A stretch of DNA of 64,000 bases from an uncultured Pseudomonadota bacterium (GTDB lineage Bacteria > Myxococcota_A > UBA796 > SXON01). The notes beneath the pieces were generated by a model, which was not told the origin of the DNA, ran no database searches, and saw only the letters and a program-made list of their open reading frames with translations. This document shows, piece after piece, positions 8,518 through 17,229 of the stretch. Every line of letters begins with the position of its first letter. Within the stretch, counting starts at the first letter, position 1. Where the stretch lies: the NCBI GenBank assembly GCA_903921785.1, contig CAIXRH010000131.1, positions 26,609-90,608 of the forward strand, given 5' to 3'. The position numbers and the translations under genes were made by a program.

Positions 8518-10281
8518 CTACGGCCCCGCCGAGAACGCCGGCTTCCCGCCCTTGCGGGGATCGCTGGCGGCGTCGAACTTGCCGCCCTGGCGGGTGACCA
8601 CCTGCACGGAGCAGAACGGCTTCTCCACGATGCGGACGTCGTGACCGTGGCCGCGCAGCTCGTCCGCCCCGGCGAAGCCGGCCTCCACGAGCGCGGCGTC
8701 GGGCATCCACTGGTGGTGCCAGCGCGGCGCGCTCACCGCCTCCGCGGCGCTCATCCCCTTCTCCAGCACGTTCTCCATCGCCTGCCAGGTGGCGGTGATG
8801 ATGAACGGCCCGCCGCTCGCGCCCACCGCGAGCTCCGGTCTGCCGTCCGCCCCGAGCACCACCGTGGGCGTCATCGAGGAGAGCGGCCGCTTGCCGGGCT
8901 GCACGTTGTTCGCTTCGCCCTGCACCAGCCCGAAGGCGTTGGGGCGGCCGGGGCGGGTCTGGAAGTCGTCCATCTCGTCGTTGAGGACGATGCCCGACTT
9001 CGGCGCGACGAGGTGGCTGCCGAAGCTGGTGTTGATGGTGGTGGTGAGCGCCACGGCCCAGCCCTCGGCGTCCATCACGCTGATGTGCAGCGTGCCGTGG
9101 TCGTCGGGCGGGGGGAGGGGGACGGCGTAATGTTCGGGGGGGAACGTCTTCTCGGCGCAGTCGGCGGCGGTGGCGGCGATGCGGGCCGGCGCGAGGAGCG
9201 CGGGCACGTCCACGTGGGCGAAGGCGGGGTCGCCGCCGAAGGCGGAGCGGTCGGCCATCGCGTGTTTGGCGGCCTCCACCTCGCAGTGGAGGCTGGTGAC
9301 GCCCGGCTTCACCGCGCCGAGGAGCTGGAGCAGCGCCACGCCGCCCGAGGACGGCGGCGGCATGGTGAGCACGGTGCGTGCCCCGAGCGACGCGCGGAGC
9401 GGTGCGCGGGTCTCGACCCTGTAGCCGGCGAGATCGGCCATCGTGAGCCAGCCGCCGTGGGCGGCGGAGGTGTCCACGAAGTCCTGGGCGACCCAGCCGG
9501 TGCGGAACGCCTCGCCGTCGGTGCTGGCCCAGGCGCGCAGCGCCTCCGCGAGCGCGGGGCGGCGGTTGCCGGCGAGGAAGAGCACGTTCATGTCGGGCGC
9601 GCCGGCCAGGGCGTCGGCGAGGTGGCTGCCGGTGGGGAAGCCGGCGTCGGCGAGGCGAACCGCGGGCGCGGCGATCGTGGCCAGCGAGGCCCGCCCGAAC
9701 CGCCGGTGGAGCTCGGCGAGGCCGATGCCTTCCGTAGGCACGGCCACGGCGGTGCCGCCGAGGGTGGAGGAGGCGCCGCCCGCGTACGCGGCCATGGTGA
9801 CGCCGGCGGGCGCGACCTCGCGGAAGTCCAGGACCACCGCCTCGCCCTGCGGGGGCACGACCAGCGCGAAGCCGCCGCCGCCGAGGCCGCTGCCGGAAGG
9901 CTGCACCACCCCGCTGGCGAGGGCGGCGGCGATCGCGGCGTCCACCGCGTTGCCGCCGGCGTGGAGCACCTCCGCCCCCGCCTGGCTCGCCAGCTCGTGG
10001 TCCGCCGCGACGGCGCCCTCGACGGGCACGGTGCCGTCGAACCGGACGGGGTGAGGATCGGCGTTATCCGCCTTCTTGGCGCAGGATGCGGCGAGGAGCA
10101 GGGAGAGCGCCAGCGGTGCCCCGCCAAAGGAGCGCCGACGGGCTCTCGAAGCGCCGACCGTGCGCTCGTTGTCGGTGGGTTGAATCGCCGAGGGTGGGGA
10201 TGCGCACCCAACAGCGTGTCGACCCGCCACAGGTCGCCCGCCCCCCGAGCGGACCCCTCGGGCGCCGGCTTCGTCGTTCAT
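8518..10281 (-). CDS. Gamma-glutamyltransferase (GGT family), probable lipoprotein
   Basis: 587 residues. GGT cleaves gamma-glutamyl bonds (glutathione and relatives) outside the cytoplasm, and the precursor self-cleaves before a catalytic Thr. The signatures are present: AADHELASQAGAEVLHAGGNAVDAAIA near the N-terminus, SGLGGGGFALV, the nucleophile region DDHGTLHISVMD with Thr at about residue 395, and NTSFGSHL...GIVLNDEMDDF, then the C-terminal GASGGPFIITATW segment. A hydrophobic stretch ending LLLAASC (about residues 55-66) looks like a lipobox, preceded by an unusually long leader. ATG 10281 overlaps the preceding stop as ATGA; no better internal ATG was found, so the true start may differ. 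It is the last gene of a five-gene operon. Confidence 0.85.
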   Translation of the reverse strand: MNDEAGARGVRSGGGRPVAGRHAVGCASPPSAIQPTDNERTVGASRARRRSFGGAPLALSLLLAASCAKKADNADPHPVRFDGTVPVEGAVAADHELASQAGAEVLHAGGNAVDAAIAAALASGVVQPSGSGLGGGGFALVVPPQGEAVVLDFREVAPAGVTMAAYAGGASSTLGGTAVAVPTEGIGLAELHRRFGRASLATIAAPAVRLADAGFPTGSHLADALAGAPDMNVLFLAGNRRPALAEALRAWASTDGEAFRTGWVAQDFVDTSAAHGGWLTMADLAGYRVETRAPLRASLGARTVLTMPPPSSGGVALLQLLGAVKPGVTSLHCEVEAAKHAMADRSAFGGDPAFAHVDVPALLAPARIAATAADCAEKTFPPEHYAVPLPPPDDHGTLHISVMDAEGWAVALTTTINTSFGSHLVAPKSGIVLNDEMDDFQTRPGRPNAFGLVQGEANNVQPGKRPLSSMTPTVVLGADGRPELAVGASGGPFIITATWQAMENVLEKGMSAAEAVSAPRWHHQWMPDAALVEAGFAGADELRGHGHDVRIVEKPFCSVQVVTRQGGKFDAASDPRKGGKPAFSAGP

Positions 10282-11195
10282 ACGGCGTACCGGACCCAGA
10301 GGAAGCCCAGGGCCAAAAGCACCTGCGCCACCCAGAGCGGCAGCCCGATCGTGAGCTTACTCTTGGTCAGGAGCAGGAGCGGCAGCCCGCCGCCGACGCT
10401 GGCGCCGATCCGCATCGCGTCTGCCGCCCAGGCGCCGTGGAGCTGGCTGCCGTGCAGCAGCACGTCCCGACCGAAGAGCGCCACGCCGGGCTCGTAGCCG
10501 AGCGCGCCGAAGATGGTCGCGACCATGCCGGTCCACACCGTGGCGTGGCCGGGCATCACGATGGGCAGGCCCTCAAGGATGCCGGCGCAGCGGTCGGGCA
10601 CGCCGCCGAGCATGAACATCCAGGTGAGCACGGCCATGTAGAGCGGCACGAGGGCGGACCGGCCCGCCTCCGCGAGGTTCGGCTTGTGGAACGTCGGCAT
10701 CCCGCCGCCACCCGCGAGGCCCAACGCCGCGAGCCCGAGGCCGAGCCCCGAGAGCGCCCAGCTGCCGTGACCCATCGCCAAGACGCTCGCGCCGGACCAG
10801 GGGGTGAGGAGCGACGCGCCGCTCGCCGCGAGCACCAGCCTTGCCCGCCGCCCTTCGTCCTTCTCGGCCAGCACCAGCCCGGCGGCGGCGGCCAGGTCTC
10901 CGAAGAGCGCGGTGACCAAAACCACGCCCGGCCAGGAGGCGGCGCGGAACGCACCGGAGGCGCCCACGGCCACCGACACCGCGAGGAGCGCCGCGGTGAG
11001 CCAGGGCGGATCGTCCCGGAGCGACGCGAAGACCCACGAGACGTGCACGGCCCGATAGAGGAACGCCACCGCGAGATAGCCGGCGAGCAGCGCCGGGAAC
11101 CACGCCCAGGCCCGCTTTCCGTTGGCGGCGATGAGCCCCAGCGCGCCGAGCCCGCCGAGCAGCGTGGCCAGCTTCAGGACGGGGATCGGGCTCAT
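10278..11195 (-). CDS. Multi-pass membrane protein of unknown function
   Basis: 305 residues, about nine hydrophobic segments. One, SGASLLTPWSGASVLAMGHG, carries small and polar residues inside a helix, which is reminiscent of half-helix substrate sites in ion or organic-anion transporters, but no family could be assigned. The ATG lies 7 bp after the FAH-family gene, and the stop overlaps the GGT start in an ATGA junction, so it is translated from the same operon. Transport of a product or substrate of the neighbouring enzymes is a guess. Confidence 0.55.
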   Translation of the reverse strand: MSPIPVLKLATLLGGLGALGLIAANGKRAWAWFPALLAGYLAVAFLYRAVHVSWVFASLRDDPPWLTAALLAVSVAVGASGAFRAASWPGVVLVTALFGDLAAAAGLVLAEKDEGRRARLVLAASGASLLTPWSGASVLAMGHGSWALSGLGLGLAALGLAGGGGMPTFHKPNLAEAGRSALVPLYMAVLTWMFMLGGVPDRCAGILEGLPIVMPGHATVWTGMVATIFGALGYEPGVALFGRDVLLHGSQLHGAWAADAMRIGASVGGGLPLLLLTKSKLTIGLPLWVAQVLLALGFLWVRYAV

Positions 11196-11202
11196 CGGGC
11201 GC

Positions 11203-11967
11203 TCACCGGTCCGCGCGGTCCACGACCGGGTTGGTCATGGCGCCGATGCCCTCGACCATCACGGTGCAGCGGTCCCCCGCCATGAGCGGGCCCACGCCGC
11301 TGGGCGTGCCGGTGAGGATCAGGTCGCCTGGCTCGAGCGTCATCACGTTGCTGATGAAGGCGATGAGCTCGGCCACCGAGAAGACCATGTCGGAGGTGTT
11401 GCCGGACTGCCGCACCTTCCGGTTCACGTCGCAGCCGACGGCGAGCTTCCAGGGCTCAAGCGAGGTGACGACGTGGGGGCCGACGGGGAGGAAGCTGTCG
11501 AACCCCTTGGCGCGGCAGAAGAGACCGTCCTCCTTCTGGAAGTCGCGCGCGGTGACGTCGTTGCAGATGGTGTAGCCGAACACGTAGTCGAGCGCGTCTT
11601 CTTTCCAGACCCGCTTGCACTGCTTGCCGATGACCACCCCAAGCTCCGCTTCGTGGTCCACCCGGTTGGTCTCCGGGGGGATCTCGATGGGCATGCCCGG
11701 TCCGATGATGGCGCTGGGCGGCTTTAGGAACAACCTCGGCTTGTCGGGGACGGCCTTGCCCATCTCCGCGGCGTGGGCGCGGTAGTTTGAGCCGACGGCG
11801 ACCACCTTCGATGGCTGCACCGGCGCGAGCAGCCGCCCGTTGCCGACCATCGCCCCCACCTCCCGCCCATCGAGCCAAGGGGCGGCGGTGAGCAGGTGGA
11901 ATCCCTGGCCTTCGGCGCGAGCGAAATACTCCACCCCGTTGACCTCGATGCGCACGTACCGGATCAT
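11203..11967 (-). CDS. Fumarylacetoacetate hydrolase family protein
   Basis: 254 residues, the usual size for the stand-alone FAH catalytic domain (hydratase, decarboxylase or acylpyruvase type). Family signatures are visible: [29 protein letters not shown], the metal-binding cluster [29 protein letters not shown], and near the C-terminus [17 protein letters not shown]. These enzymes use Mg2+ or Mn2+ to cleave or hydrate C-C bonds in short keto-acids. The exact substrate cannot be read from sequence. ATG 11967 overlaps the stop of the SIR2-like gene (ATGA), so the two are translationally coupled. Confidence 0.88.
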   Translation of the reverse strand: MIRYVRIEVNGVEYFARAEGQGFHLLTAAPWLDGREVGAMVGNGRLLAPVQPSKVVAVGSNYRAHAAEMGKAVPDKPRLFLKPPSAIIGPGMPIEIPPETNRVDHEAELGVVIGKQCKRVWKEDALDYVFGYTICNDVTARDFQKEDGLFCRAKGFDSFLPVGPHVVTSLEPWKLAVGCDVNRKVRQSGNTSDMVFSVAELIAFISNVMTLEPGDLILTGTPSGVGPLMAGDRCTVMVEGIGAMTNPVVDRADR

Positions 11968-12746
11968 CCGAGCCCCGCCTCCAACGCGGTGAGGCATTCT
12001 ACCGGATCGGCGGTGAACATGAGAAGCCCCCGCCACACCCACTTCTGCCAGAGGAAGTCGTCGATCGGGCCCTGGGCCACGGCGAGGTGGCACCGGGGGA
12101 GCTCGCCGCCGTACGCGTCGGAGAGCTCGGAGAAGAGCCGCTCGAACTCCTCCTCGTCGGGGCGGAAGCCCACGAAGAGGATCACCCGCTGCCGGATGAG
12201 CAGCCGGAGCTGCTTCTTGAGCTCGGCGCCGAGGGGGCGCGCGGCGTAGTCGGCGGCGGTGGCGAGCACGGTGTCGGGCCGGGAGAGCTCGCCGCGCAGG
12301 TGATAGAGGAGGAGACGGCCTTTCTCCACGGGCGGGAGCGGGCTCTGCCGCCCCATCACGTCTACCGGCACGCTGGCGGCGGCGGCCGCGCGCTCCAGCA
12401 GATCGTCGTAGTTGGTGGTGAAGACCAGCGGGAAGCGGCGGGCGAGGAGGGAGTGGGCGACGGTCGGCGCCACGTCGGCGACGGCGAGCGCCTGCAGCTT
12501 CGCGAGGAGCCCGGCGCGGCCGATGGACCGCTCGGTCGCGGCGGCGCCCTCCTCCACCGAGGGCACGATCCCCTTCTTGCCGACGGCGGTCGGCGACCGC
12601 TTCCAACCCAGGGACTTCGCGAGGTCCTTCTGCTCGGGGTAGGCGGCGACCGCCAGCTCCGCCGCTTCCAGCGAGGCGCGGTTGCCGAGGAAGACCACGC
12701 ACTGGTCCTTCCGAGCGGCCTCGATCACCTCCACAGGGAGGTTCAT
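11964..12746 (-). CDS. SIR2-like domain protein
   Basis: 260 residues, essentially a single SIR2-like (SIR2_2 type) Rossmann domain. Motifs: [12 protein letters not shown] (about 17-28), which corresponds to the usual FLGAGAS NAD-binding loop but with GNR in place of [14 protein letters not shown] (about 108-118); a His at about 149 in [11 protein letters not shown], equivalent to the LHG-D catalytic segment; and [17 protein letters not shown] near 190-207. Such domains are NAD-binding deacylases or NAD glycohydrolases, and several bacterial defence proteins use the latter. Here it stands alone, sandwiched between a PfkB kinase and an FAH enzyme with ATGA overlaps at both ends. That suggests metabolic coupling and not a defence island. 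Confidence 0.72.
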   Translation of the reverse strand: MNLPVEVIEAARKDQCVVFLGNRASLEAAELAVAAYPEQKDLAKSLGWKRSPTAVGKKGIVPSVEEGAAATERSIGRAGLLAKLQALAVADVAPTVAHSLLARRFPLVFTTNYDDLLERAAAAASVPVDVMGRQSPLPPVEKGRLLLYHLRGELSRPDTVLATAADYAARPLGAELKKQLRLLIRQRVILFVGFRPDEEEFERLFSELSDAYGGELPRCHLAVAQGPIDDFLWQKWVWRGLLMFTADPVECLTALEAGLG

Positions 12747-13738
12747 TCGACGCCCACCAGGCCCTTGACCTCGGCGATCTTCGCGCGGTCGCGCACCACG
12801 GCGCCGACCTGGCCGACCGTGAGCGCCGCGAGGCGGGAGCCAAGCTCGCCACACCGGGCGGGAGGCAGGCCGCGCAGCCAGCCGTAGAGGAAGCCGCCGG
12901 CGTAGGTGTCTCCCGCGCCGGTGGTGTCGATCGCCTTGGTGGGGAAGACCGGGATGTCGTAGCGCTCGCCCTTGTGGAGCACCACGGAGCCGCGTCCGCC
13001 GAGCTTCACGACGACGGTGTCGGTCCACCCCGCCAGCTCGGCGATGGCCTCGGCCTCGGGCTTCCCGGTGACGATCTCCGCTTCTTCGCGGTTGAGGAAC
13101 GCGATGTCCACGTGGTCCTTGATCAAGGCCTCCACGTCGGCGCGGATGGTGCGGGCGACGAAGGGATCGGCCACGTCGAAGCTGATGGGAACGTTGTTGG
13201 CTTCGGCCACCTGCACGGCCGAGAACGCGGTCTCGCGGACCGCGCCGCCGAGGAACTTGTAGCCGGTCGTGTGGAACAGCCGGGCCTTGGCCACGTGCTC
13301 GGCGAGCGCCCCGAGCTTCCCGAGGTGGATCGCCGCGCCGAGGTCGGTGAGCATGGTGCGCTCGCCGTCCTTCTGGCTGATGAGGGACAGGCACTTGCCG
13401 GTGGGCAGCTCCATGTCCACGTGCAGGGCGTGGCGCCCGCAGGAGGCGGTGAGGGAGCGGGCGTAGTGGCTGCCGAATTCGTCGGCGCCCACCTGACCAC
13501 CGTAGATCACCTCGGCGCCGCAGAGCCCGATGGTGCTGATGGTGTTGGCGCAGCTACCGCCGCTGTGGAATTCGATGCCGAGGTTGCGCACCTTCACGAA
13601 GATCTCGACCCAGCGGGCGTGATCGACGGGGTGCATCTGGCCCCGGGTGAGGCCGAGCTCGGCCAGGAGGGTGTCGTCCTCCAGCTTCACCAGCGCGTCC
13701 ATGATGGCGTTGCCAAGTCCGACTGCGTCGTACACCAC
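12743..13738 (-). CDS. PfkB-family (adenosine/ribokinase-like) kinase
   Basis: 331 residues. The N-terminus [17 protein letters not shown], the [12 protein letters not shown] substrate loop, [10 protein letters not shown] and, near residue 269, the anion-hole/catalytic signature [13 protein letters not shown] place it in the PfkB family. The closest pattern is the bacterial adenosine-kinase-like group. It would phosphorylate a nucleoside or sugar using ATP. GTG 13738 was preferred because GGAG sits five bases upstream and the protein then begins like family members; GTG 13768 is possible. It is the first gene of the operon with the SIR2-like, FAH, membrane and GGT genes, and diverges from the 13870 gene across 131 bp. 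Confidence 0.85.
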   Translation of the reverse strand: MVYDAVGLGNAIMDALVKLEDDTLLAELGLTRGQMHPVDHARWVEIFVKVRNLGIEFHSGGSCANTISTIGLCGAEVIYGGQVGADEFGSHYARSLTASCGRHALHVDMELPTGKCLSLISQKDGERTMLTDLGAAIHLGKLGALAEHVAKARLFHTTGYKFLGGAVRETAFSAVQVAEANNVPISFDVADPFVARTIRADVEALIKDHVDIAFLNREEAEIVTGKPEAEAIAELAGWTDTVVVKLGGRGSVVLHKGERYDIPVFPTKAIDTTGAGDTYAGGFLYGWLRGLPPARCGELGSRLAALTVGQVGAVVRDRAKIAEVKGLVGVE

Positions 13739-13869
13739 GAGGTCTCCGAGGGGCGCGCGGACTATCACGCTCTCGCGGCGGCGTCGCCGCGCCGGTGCGG
13801 CGTCGTCTGTGCCCTGCGCGCGTACGGCCCGGTGGCGGCTCCGCTCGCGCGCCGTGCTACGCTCTGCCC

Positions 13870-14937
13870 GTGCGATCCCGCCTGCTCCGCCTCCTGCCCG
13901 GCCTCGCGGTCAGTGGGGCGTTCATCCTCTGGTTCCTCACCAACGCCCACTGGGCGGAGGTCCGCGAGTCGCTCGCGGGGGTGAAGCTGGGGTGGGTGGC
14001 GCTGAGCGTGTTGGTGCTGTTCACCGAGTTCCTCATCCGCGCCGCCCGGTGGAAAGTCCTGCTCTGGGATATCGCGCCCAAGGCGCGCTACTCCCGCCTC
14101 TTCGTCGCCACCACCATCTGCATGGCGCTCAACGTGGTGTTCCCGTTCCGCGCCGGCGACTTCGCCCGCCCCTGGCTCGGCTCCCGGGAGACCGGCACGT
14201 CGATGCTCCCGCTCGCGACCGTGGCGGTCATCGAGCGGGTGTTCGACATCCTCGGCTTGCTCAGCGTCTTCTTGCTGATGCTGGCCGTGCTCCCGGCCAA
14301 CGCCGAGGCGCACGGAGAGCTGGTCTACAACCTGAAGTTCTACGGTTCCCTGGCGGGCGTCGCCGGAGTGGTGGGGCTCTCCACGTTCCTGGTCTTCGCC
14401 GCGAACGAGGACCGCGCTGGGCAGCTCTTCGCCCGAATCGTCGGGGCGATGCCGGTCCCGGCGCCGGTCAGGCGCAAGGTGATGGGGCTGTACCTCGGCT
14501 TCGTGGGCGGGCTCTCCAGCGTGCGGTCCTCGGGCGCCCTGGTGCGCGCCGGGCTGCTCTCGGTGCTGCACTGGTTCAACGGATCGTTGAGCATCTTCGC
14601 GCTGATGCACGCGTTCGGGATGCAGATGCCGTTTGCGTCGGCGTGCTTCACCACGGTGGCGATCGCGCTCACCGTGGCGCTCCCACAGGCGCCGGGGTTC
14701 GTGGGGCCCTTCCAGGTCGCCATCGAGAAGACGCTGGTTCTCTGGGGGCAGGACCCCGGGCCGGCCCAGGCGTTCGCCATGGTCTTCTGGGGGGTGTCGT
14801 TCCTCCCGGTGGCGACGGTGGGGGCGCTCTTCTGGTGGCGAGAGGGGCTCACCACGGAGGTGCTCCGGCGGCAACTCTCGGGGGCGGCGGAGGCTTCGGG
14901 CCCGCCCGGCGCGGCGGAACCGTCCAGTTCGGGCTAA
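13870..14937 (+). CDS. LPG-synthase-type (YbhN/AglD) membrane protein
   Basis: 355 residues with about eight transmembrane segments in the order of the lysylphosphatidylglycerol synthase transmembrane (UPF0104) family. Visible landmarks are FLIRAARWKVLL, the loop ALNVVFPFRAGDFARPWLGS (the conserved P-x-R-x-G-E/D region), VAVIERVFDILGL and LPQAPGFVGPFQVA. Homologues lack the synthase domain and are thought to flip or transfer lipid-linked groups. GTG 13870 is the chosen start because the protein then opens MRSRLLRLLPG followed by the first helix; 25 further upstream codons are open but Arg-rich and unlikely. Confidence 0.75.
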   Translation: MRSRLLRLLPGLAVSGAFILWFLTNAHWAEVRESLAGVKLGWVALSVLVLFTEFLIRAARWKVLLWDIAPKARYSRLFVATTICMALNVVFPFRAGDFARPWLGSRETGTSMLPLATVAVIERVFDILGLLSVFLLMLAVLPANAEAHGELVYNLKFYGSLAGVAGVVGLSTFLVFAANEDRAGQLFARIVGAMPVPAPVRRKVMGLYLGFVGGLSSVRSSGALVRAGLLSVLHWFNGSLSIFALMHAFGMQMPFASACFTTVAIALTVALPQAPGFVGPFQVAIEKTLVLWGQDPGPAQAFAMVFWGVSFLPVATVGALFWWREGLTTEVLRRQLSGAAEASGPPGAAEPSSSG

Positions 14938-14946
14938 CGTCTGCGC

Positions 14947-15885
14947 ATGCGCGGTCTCCTCGTCCTGGTCGCCCTGTACGCCTCCGGCTGCTGCATCCCC
15001 TGGGACGTCTTCCCGTTTGACTCGGTGGACTCTGGCCAGTTCTGCCTCGATCAGGACGGCGACGGCGTTCAGTCCTGCGTGGGCGATCCGGGTGACTGCG
15101 ATGACCTCGATCCCACCGTCACCGCCATCTACCTCGGCCCCGAGACCTGCAACGGGATCGACGACGACTGCAACGGTCTGGTCGACGAGAACGTCGGCTA
15201 CCACCCCGACAACGATGGCGACGGTCACGGCGACCCGAACACGGTGAGCTGCCGACAAGACCCCGGCTACGTGCTCACCTGGGACGACTGCGACGACACC
15301 AACCCCGACGTGTACACCGATCACCCTGAGCTCTGCGACGGGATCGACAACGACTGCGACGGCGTGGCCGACGATGACGCGGCGTTGTACCCCGACATCG
15401 ACGGCGACGGGTACGGCGACGCCGACCTCCCCTCGTGCACCGAGGGCACCACCACCCTCGGCGGCGACTGCGACGACGCCAACCCCGACGTCCACCCCGG
15501 CGTCGTGGAGGTCTGCAACAGCGTCGACGACGACTGCGACGGCACGGTCGACGGTCGGGTGAATCGCTACGTGGATCAGGACGCCGACGGCTACGGCAAG
15601 GACCCCGCCACGAAGGCGGATACCTGCGCGTCTGGCTACGCCGGCATCGGCGGCGACTGCGATGACGGCGACCCCACGAGCTACCCCGGCGCTCCCGAGA
15701 CCTGCACCGACACCACCGACTACAACTGCGACGGCTCGGTCGGCTCGGTGGACGCCGACCGCGACGGCTCGCCCGCCTGCGAAGACTGCGACGACAGCCT
15801 CTGGTACGTGTACCCCGGGGCCACCGAGACCTGCGACGACGGCATCGACGAAGACTGCGACGGCGAGATCGACGACGGATGTTGA
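14947..15885 (+). CDS. MopE-repeat lipoprotein
   Basis: 312 residues. The lipoprotein signal MRGLLVLVALYASGC is followed by about six MopE-type repeats (for example GDCDD.DPTV, ETCNGIDDDCNGLVDE, DNDGDGHGD, SCTEGTTTLGGDCDDANPD), and the chain ends DEDCDGEIDDGC. Unlike the 862-residue relative at 2335 it is tethered by an N-terminal lipid and has no MYXO-CTERM tail. Only 9 bp separate it from the LPG-synthase-type gene, so the two are probably co-transcribed. Calcium-loop-like Asp motifs suggest metal binding; no partner is known. Confidence 0.78.
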   Translation: MRGLLVLVALYASGCCIPWDVFPFDSVDSGQFCLDQDGDGVQSCVGDPGDCDDLDPTVTAIYLGPETCNGIDDDCNGLVDENVGYHPDNDGDGHGDPNTVSCRQDPGYVLTWDDCDDTNPDVYTDHPELCDGIDNDCDGVADDDAALYPDIDGDGYGDADLPSCTEGTTTLGGDCDDANPDVHPGVVEVCNSVDDDCDGTVDGRVNRYVDQDADGYGKDPATKADTCASGYAGIGGDCDDGDPTSYPGAPETCTDTTDYNCDGSVGSVDADRDGSPACEDCDDSLWYVYPGATETCDDGIDEDCDGEIDDGC

Positions 15886-15940
15886 GGGGAGGGGGTGGCG
15901 AGGGGCCGGGGCGCTTCATCGTCCTTCCGGCCGGCCGACG

Positions 15941-15987
15941 TCGGCGGTCGAGGCGCCGCGGGTGGCGAGCCTGGCGGGGCGGGCGGT
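15941..15987 (-). repeat. Composite intergenic repeat, copy C (module 1 only)
   Basis: Read on the minus strand this gives CCGCCCGCCCCGCCAGGCTCG followed by CGCCTCGACCGCCGA, close to module 1 of copy B. Module 2 is not clearly recognisable next to it. It lies in the short gap before the Cys-rich lipoprotein gene at 16012. Confidence 0.6.
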
Positions 15988-16011
15988 ACGCTTCTTGCGG
16001 GGTTTCCTGGC

Positions 16012-16500
16012 ATGACCATCCTCCTCGCCCTCTTCTTCGCCTGCGCCGACAGCAACGACAGCACGGTGGCCTCCGGCTGTCACAGCTCCGACGAGTGCCT
16101 CGACGGCAGCAACTGCTTCGCCCCCGGCGCCTGCAACGCCGGGATGGAGGAGCAGGTGCCCGTGGACTGCACCACCTCGGAGGACTGCTCCGGCGAGCTC
16201 GTCTGCCAACCTTCAGCCGCCGGCTGTGGTTTCACCGCGGGCGCCGCCTGCGTTGAGTCCTGCGTGACCGCCGGCTGCGGCGCTGACGAAGCCTGCGACG
16301 ACACCACGGGGCTCTGCGCCCCCGCAACCTGCGCCGACGGCTACACCTGCCCCGAGTTCACCGCCTGCGTCGCCAGCGGCGGCGATGACCACGGCTGCGT
16401 CCGCGACACCTGTGTCACGGATGGCGACTGCGCCGACGGCGCCTGCGTGGACGGCGAGTGTTTCGCCGAGCTCGGCACCTGCGACTGGGTGGCGCCGTAG
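16012..16500 (+). CDS. Cys-rich putative lipoprotein
   Basis: 162 residues with a very short signal (MTILLALFFAC) whose Cys is at the lipobox position, followed by about 20 Cys in spaced pairs (SSDECLDGSNCF, TSEDCSGELVC, GADEACDDTTGLCAP, TDGDCADGACVDGECF). Such C-x4-6-D.C units are common in myxobacterial surface lipoproteins of unknown role. The start was placed at ATG 16012 because the open frame upstream runs through repeat copy C. The gene converges on the LuxR-type regulator with 4 bp between stops. Confidence 0.65.
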   Translation: MTILLALFFACADSNDSTVASGCHSSDECLDGSNCFAPGACNAGMEEQVPVDCTTSEDCSGELVCQPSAAGCGFTAGAACVESCVTAGCGADEACDDTTGLCAPATCADGYTCPEFTACVASGGDDHGCVRDTCVTDGDCADGACVDGECFAELGTCDWVAP

Positions 16501-16504
16501 CCGC

Positions 16505-17164
16505 TCAGCCGCGCGACACCACGGGCAGCAGGTCTTCCAGGAAGAATGCAGAGAGCTCGGCTCGCCCCGCGACGCCCGCCTTCTTGTAGACGCCCTGGGC
16601 CTGGTCGCGTGCCGTGTGCTCGGTGGTGCCGCGAATCTGGCCGATCTCCCGGTGGGAGAGCCCGAGCAGCAGCAGCCGTGCCACCTCCATCTCGGCGGCG
16701 GAGAGGCCCCAGGTGCGGAGCTGCTCGGCGATGGCGGCGGCGATGGCGGTGTTTGGAGCGCGGGTGCTCTCGCGGTAGTTCTCGGCCTCCACCCGGCGCC
16801 GCTCGGCCTCCGCGAGCTCCAGCGTGAGGGCGTTGGCGGCCTGACGGGCGGCTTCCGCTTCGGAGGCGGAGGAGAGCGCTTGCTCGCGAGCATCGGCCGC
16901 GTCGGCGGCGGAGCGGCGAGCTTCGTCGCGCGCCTGGGCTTCGCCGAGGCGTGCAGCTCCCTCGTCGGCGCGGGCGCGCGCGGCGTCGGCTTCGGCGCGG
17001 GCCTGACGATCACGCGCCGCGGTCCACTCCACGATCAAGCGTCGCGCGCCGTAGGCCGCGCCCGCGGTGGCGGTCACCACCGCGAGGCCCTCCATCACCA
17101 GGTGGTGGAGCGGCGCTCCGTCCTCCGCGTCGCCTGCGAGGTCGAAGCACAGGGGGATCGCCAA
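16505..17164 (-). CDS. Membrane-anchored coiled-coil LuxR-type HTH regulator
   Basis: At least 219 residues. Order: one or two N-terminal membrane helices (IPLCFDL, HHLVMEGLAVVTATAGA), a long Ala/Glu/Arg coiled coil (about 50-130), then a LuxR/GerE helix-turn-helix at the C-terminus (WGLSAAEMEVARLLLLGLSHREIGQIRG...HTARDQAQGVYKKAGV). No receiver domain is present, so the signal probably arrives through the membrane or coiled-coil part. TTG 17164 is the only ordinary start codon found. The frame stays open upstream and encodes a plausible first helix (WRIASIGFALL), so the real start may be a rarer codon close to 17231, right at the stop of the PpiD-like gene. Confidence 0.65.
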   Translation of the reverse strand: MAIPLCFDLAGDAEDGAPLHHLVMEGLAVVTATAGAAYGARRLIVEWTAARDRQARAEADAARARADEGAARLGEAQARDEARRSAADAADAREQALSSASEAEAARQAANALTLELAEAERRRVEAENYRESTRAPNTAIAAAIAEQLRTWGLSAAEMEVARLLLLGLSHREIGQIRGTTEHTARDQAQGVYKKAGVAGRAELSAFFLEDLLPVVSRG

Positions 17165-17229
17165 AAGCGCGAAGCCGATCGACGCGATGCGCCAACCGGA
17201 GGAGGGGTCGGGGCCGCGCGCAGAACCGC

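Noticed and set aside
11964..12746. SIR2-like gene as part of a Thoeris or other known defence system
   Set aside because: No TIR, Argonaute, HerA or other partner is adjacent; the neighbours are metabolic enzymes.
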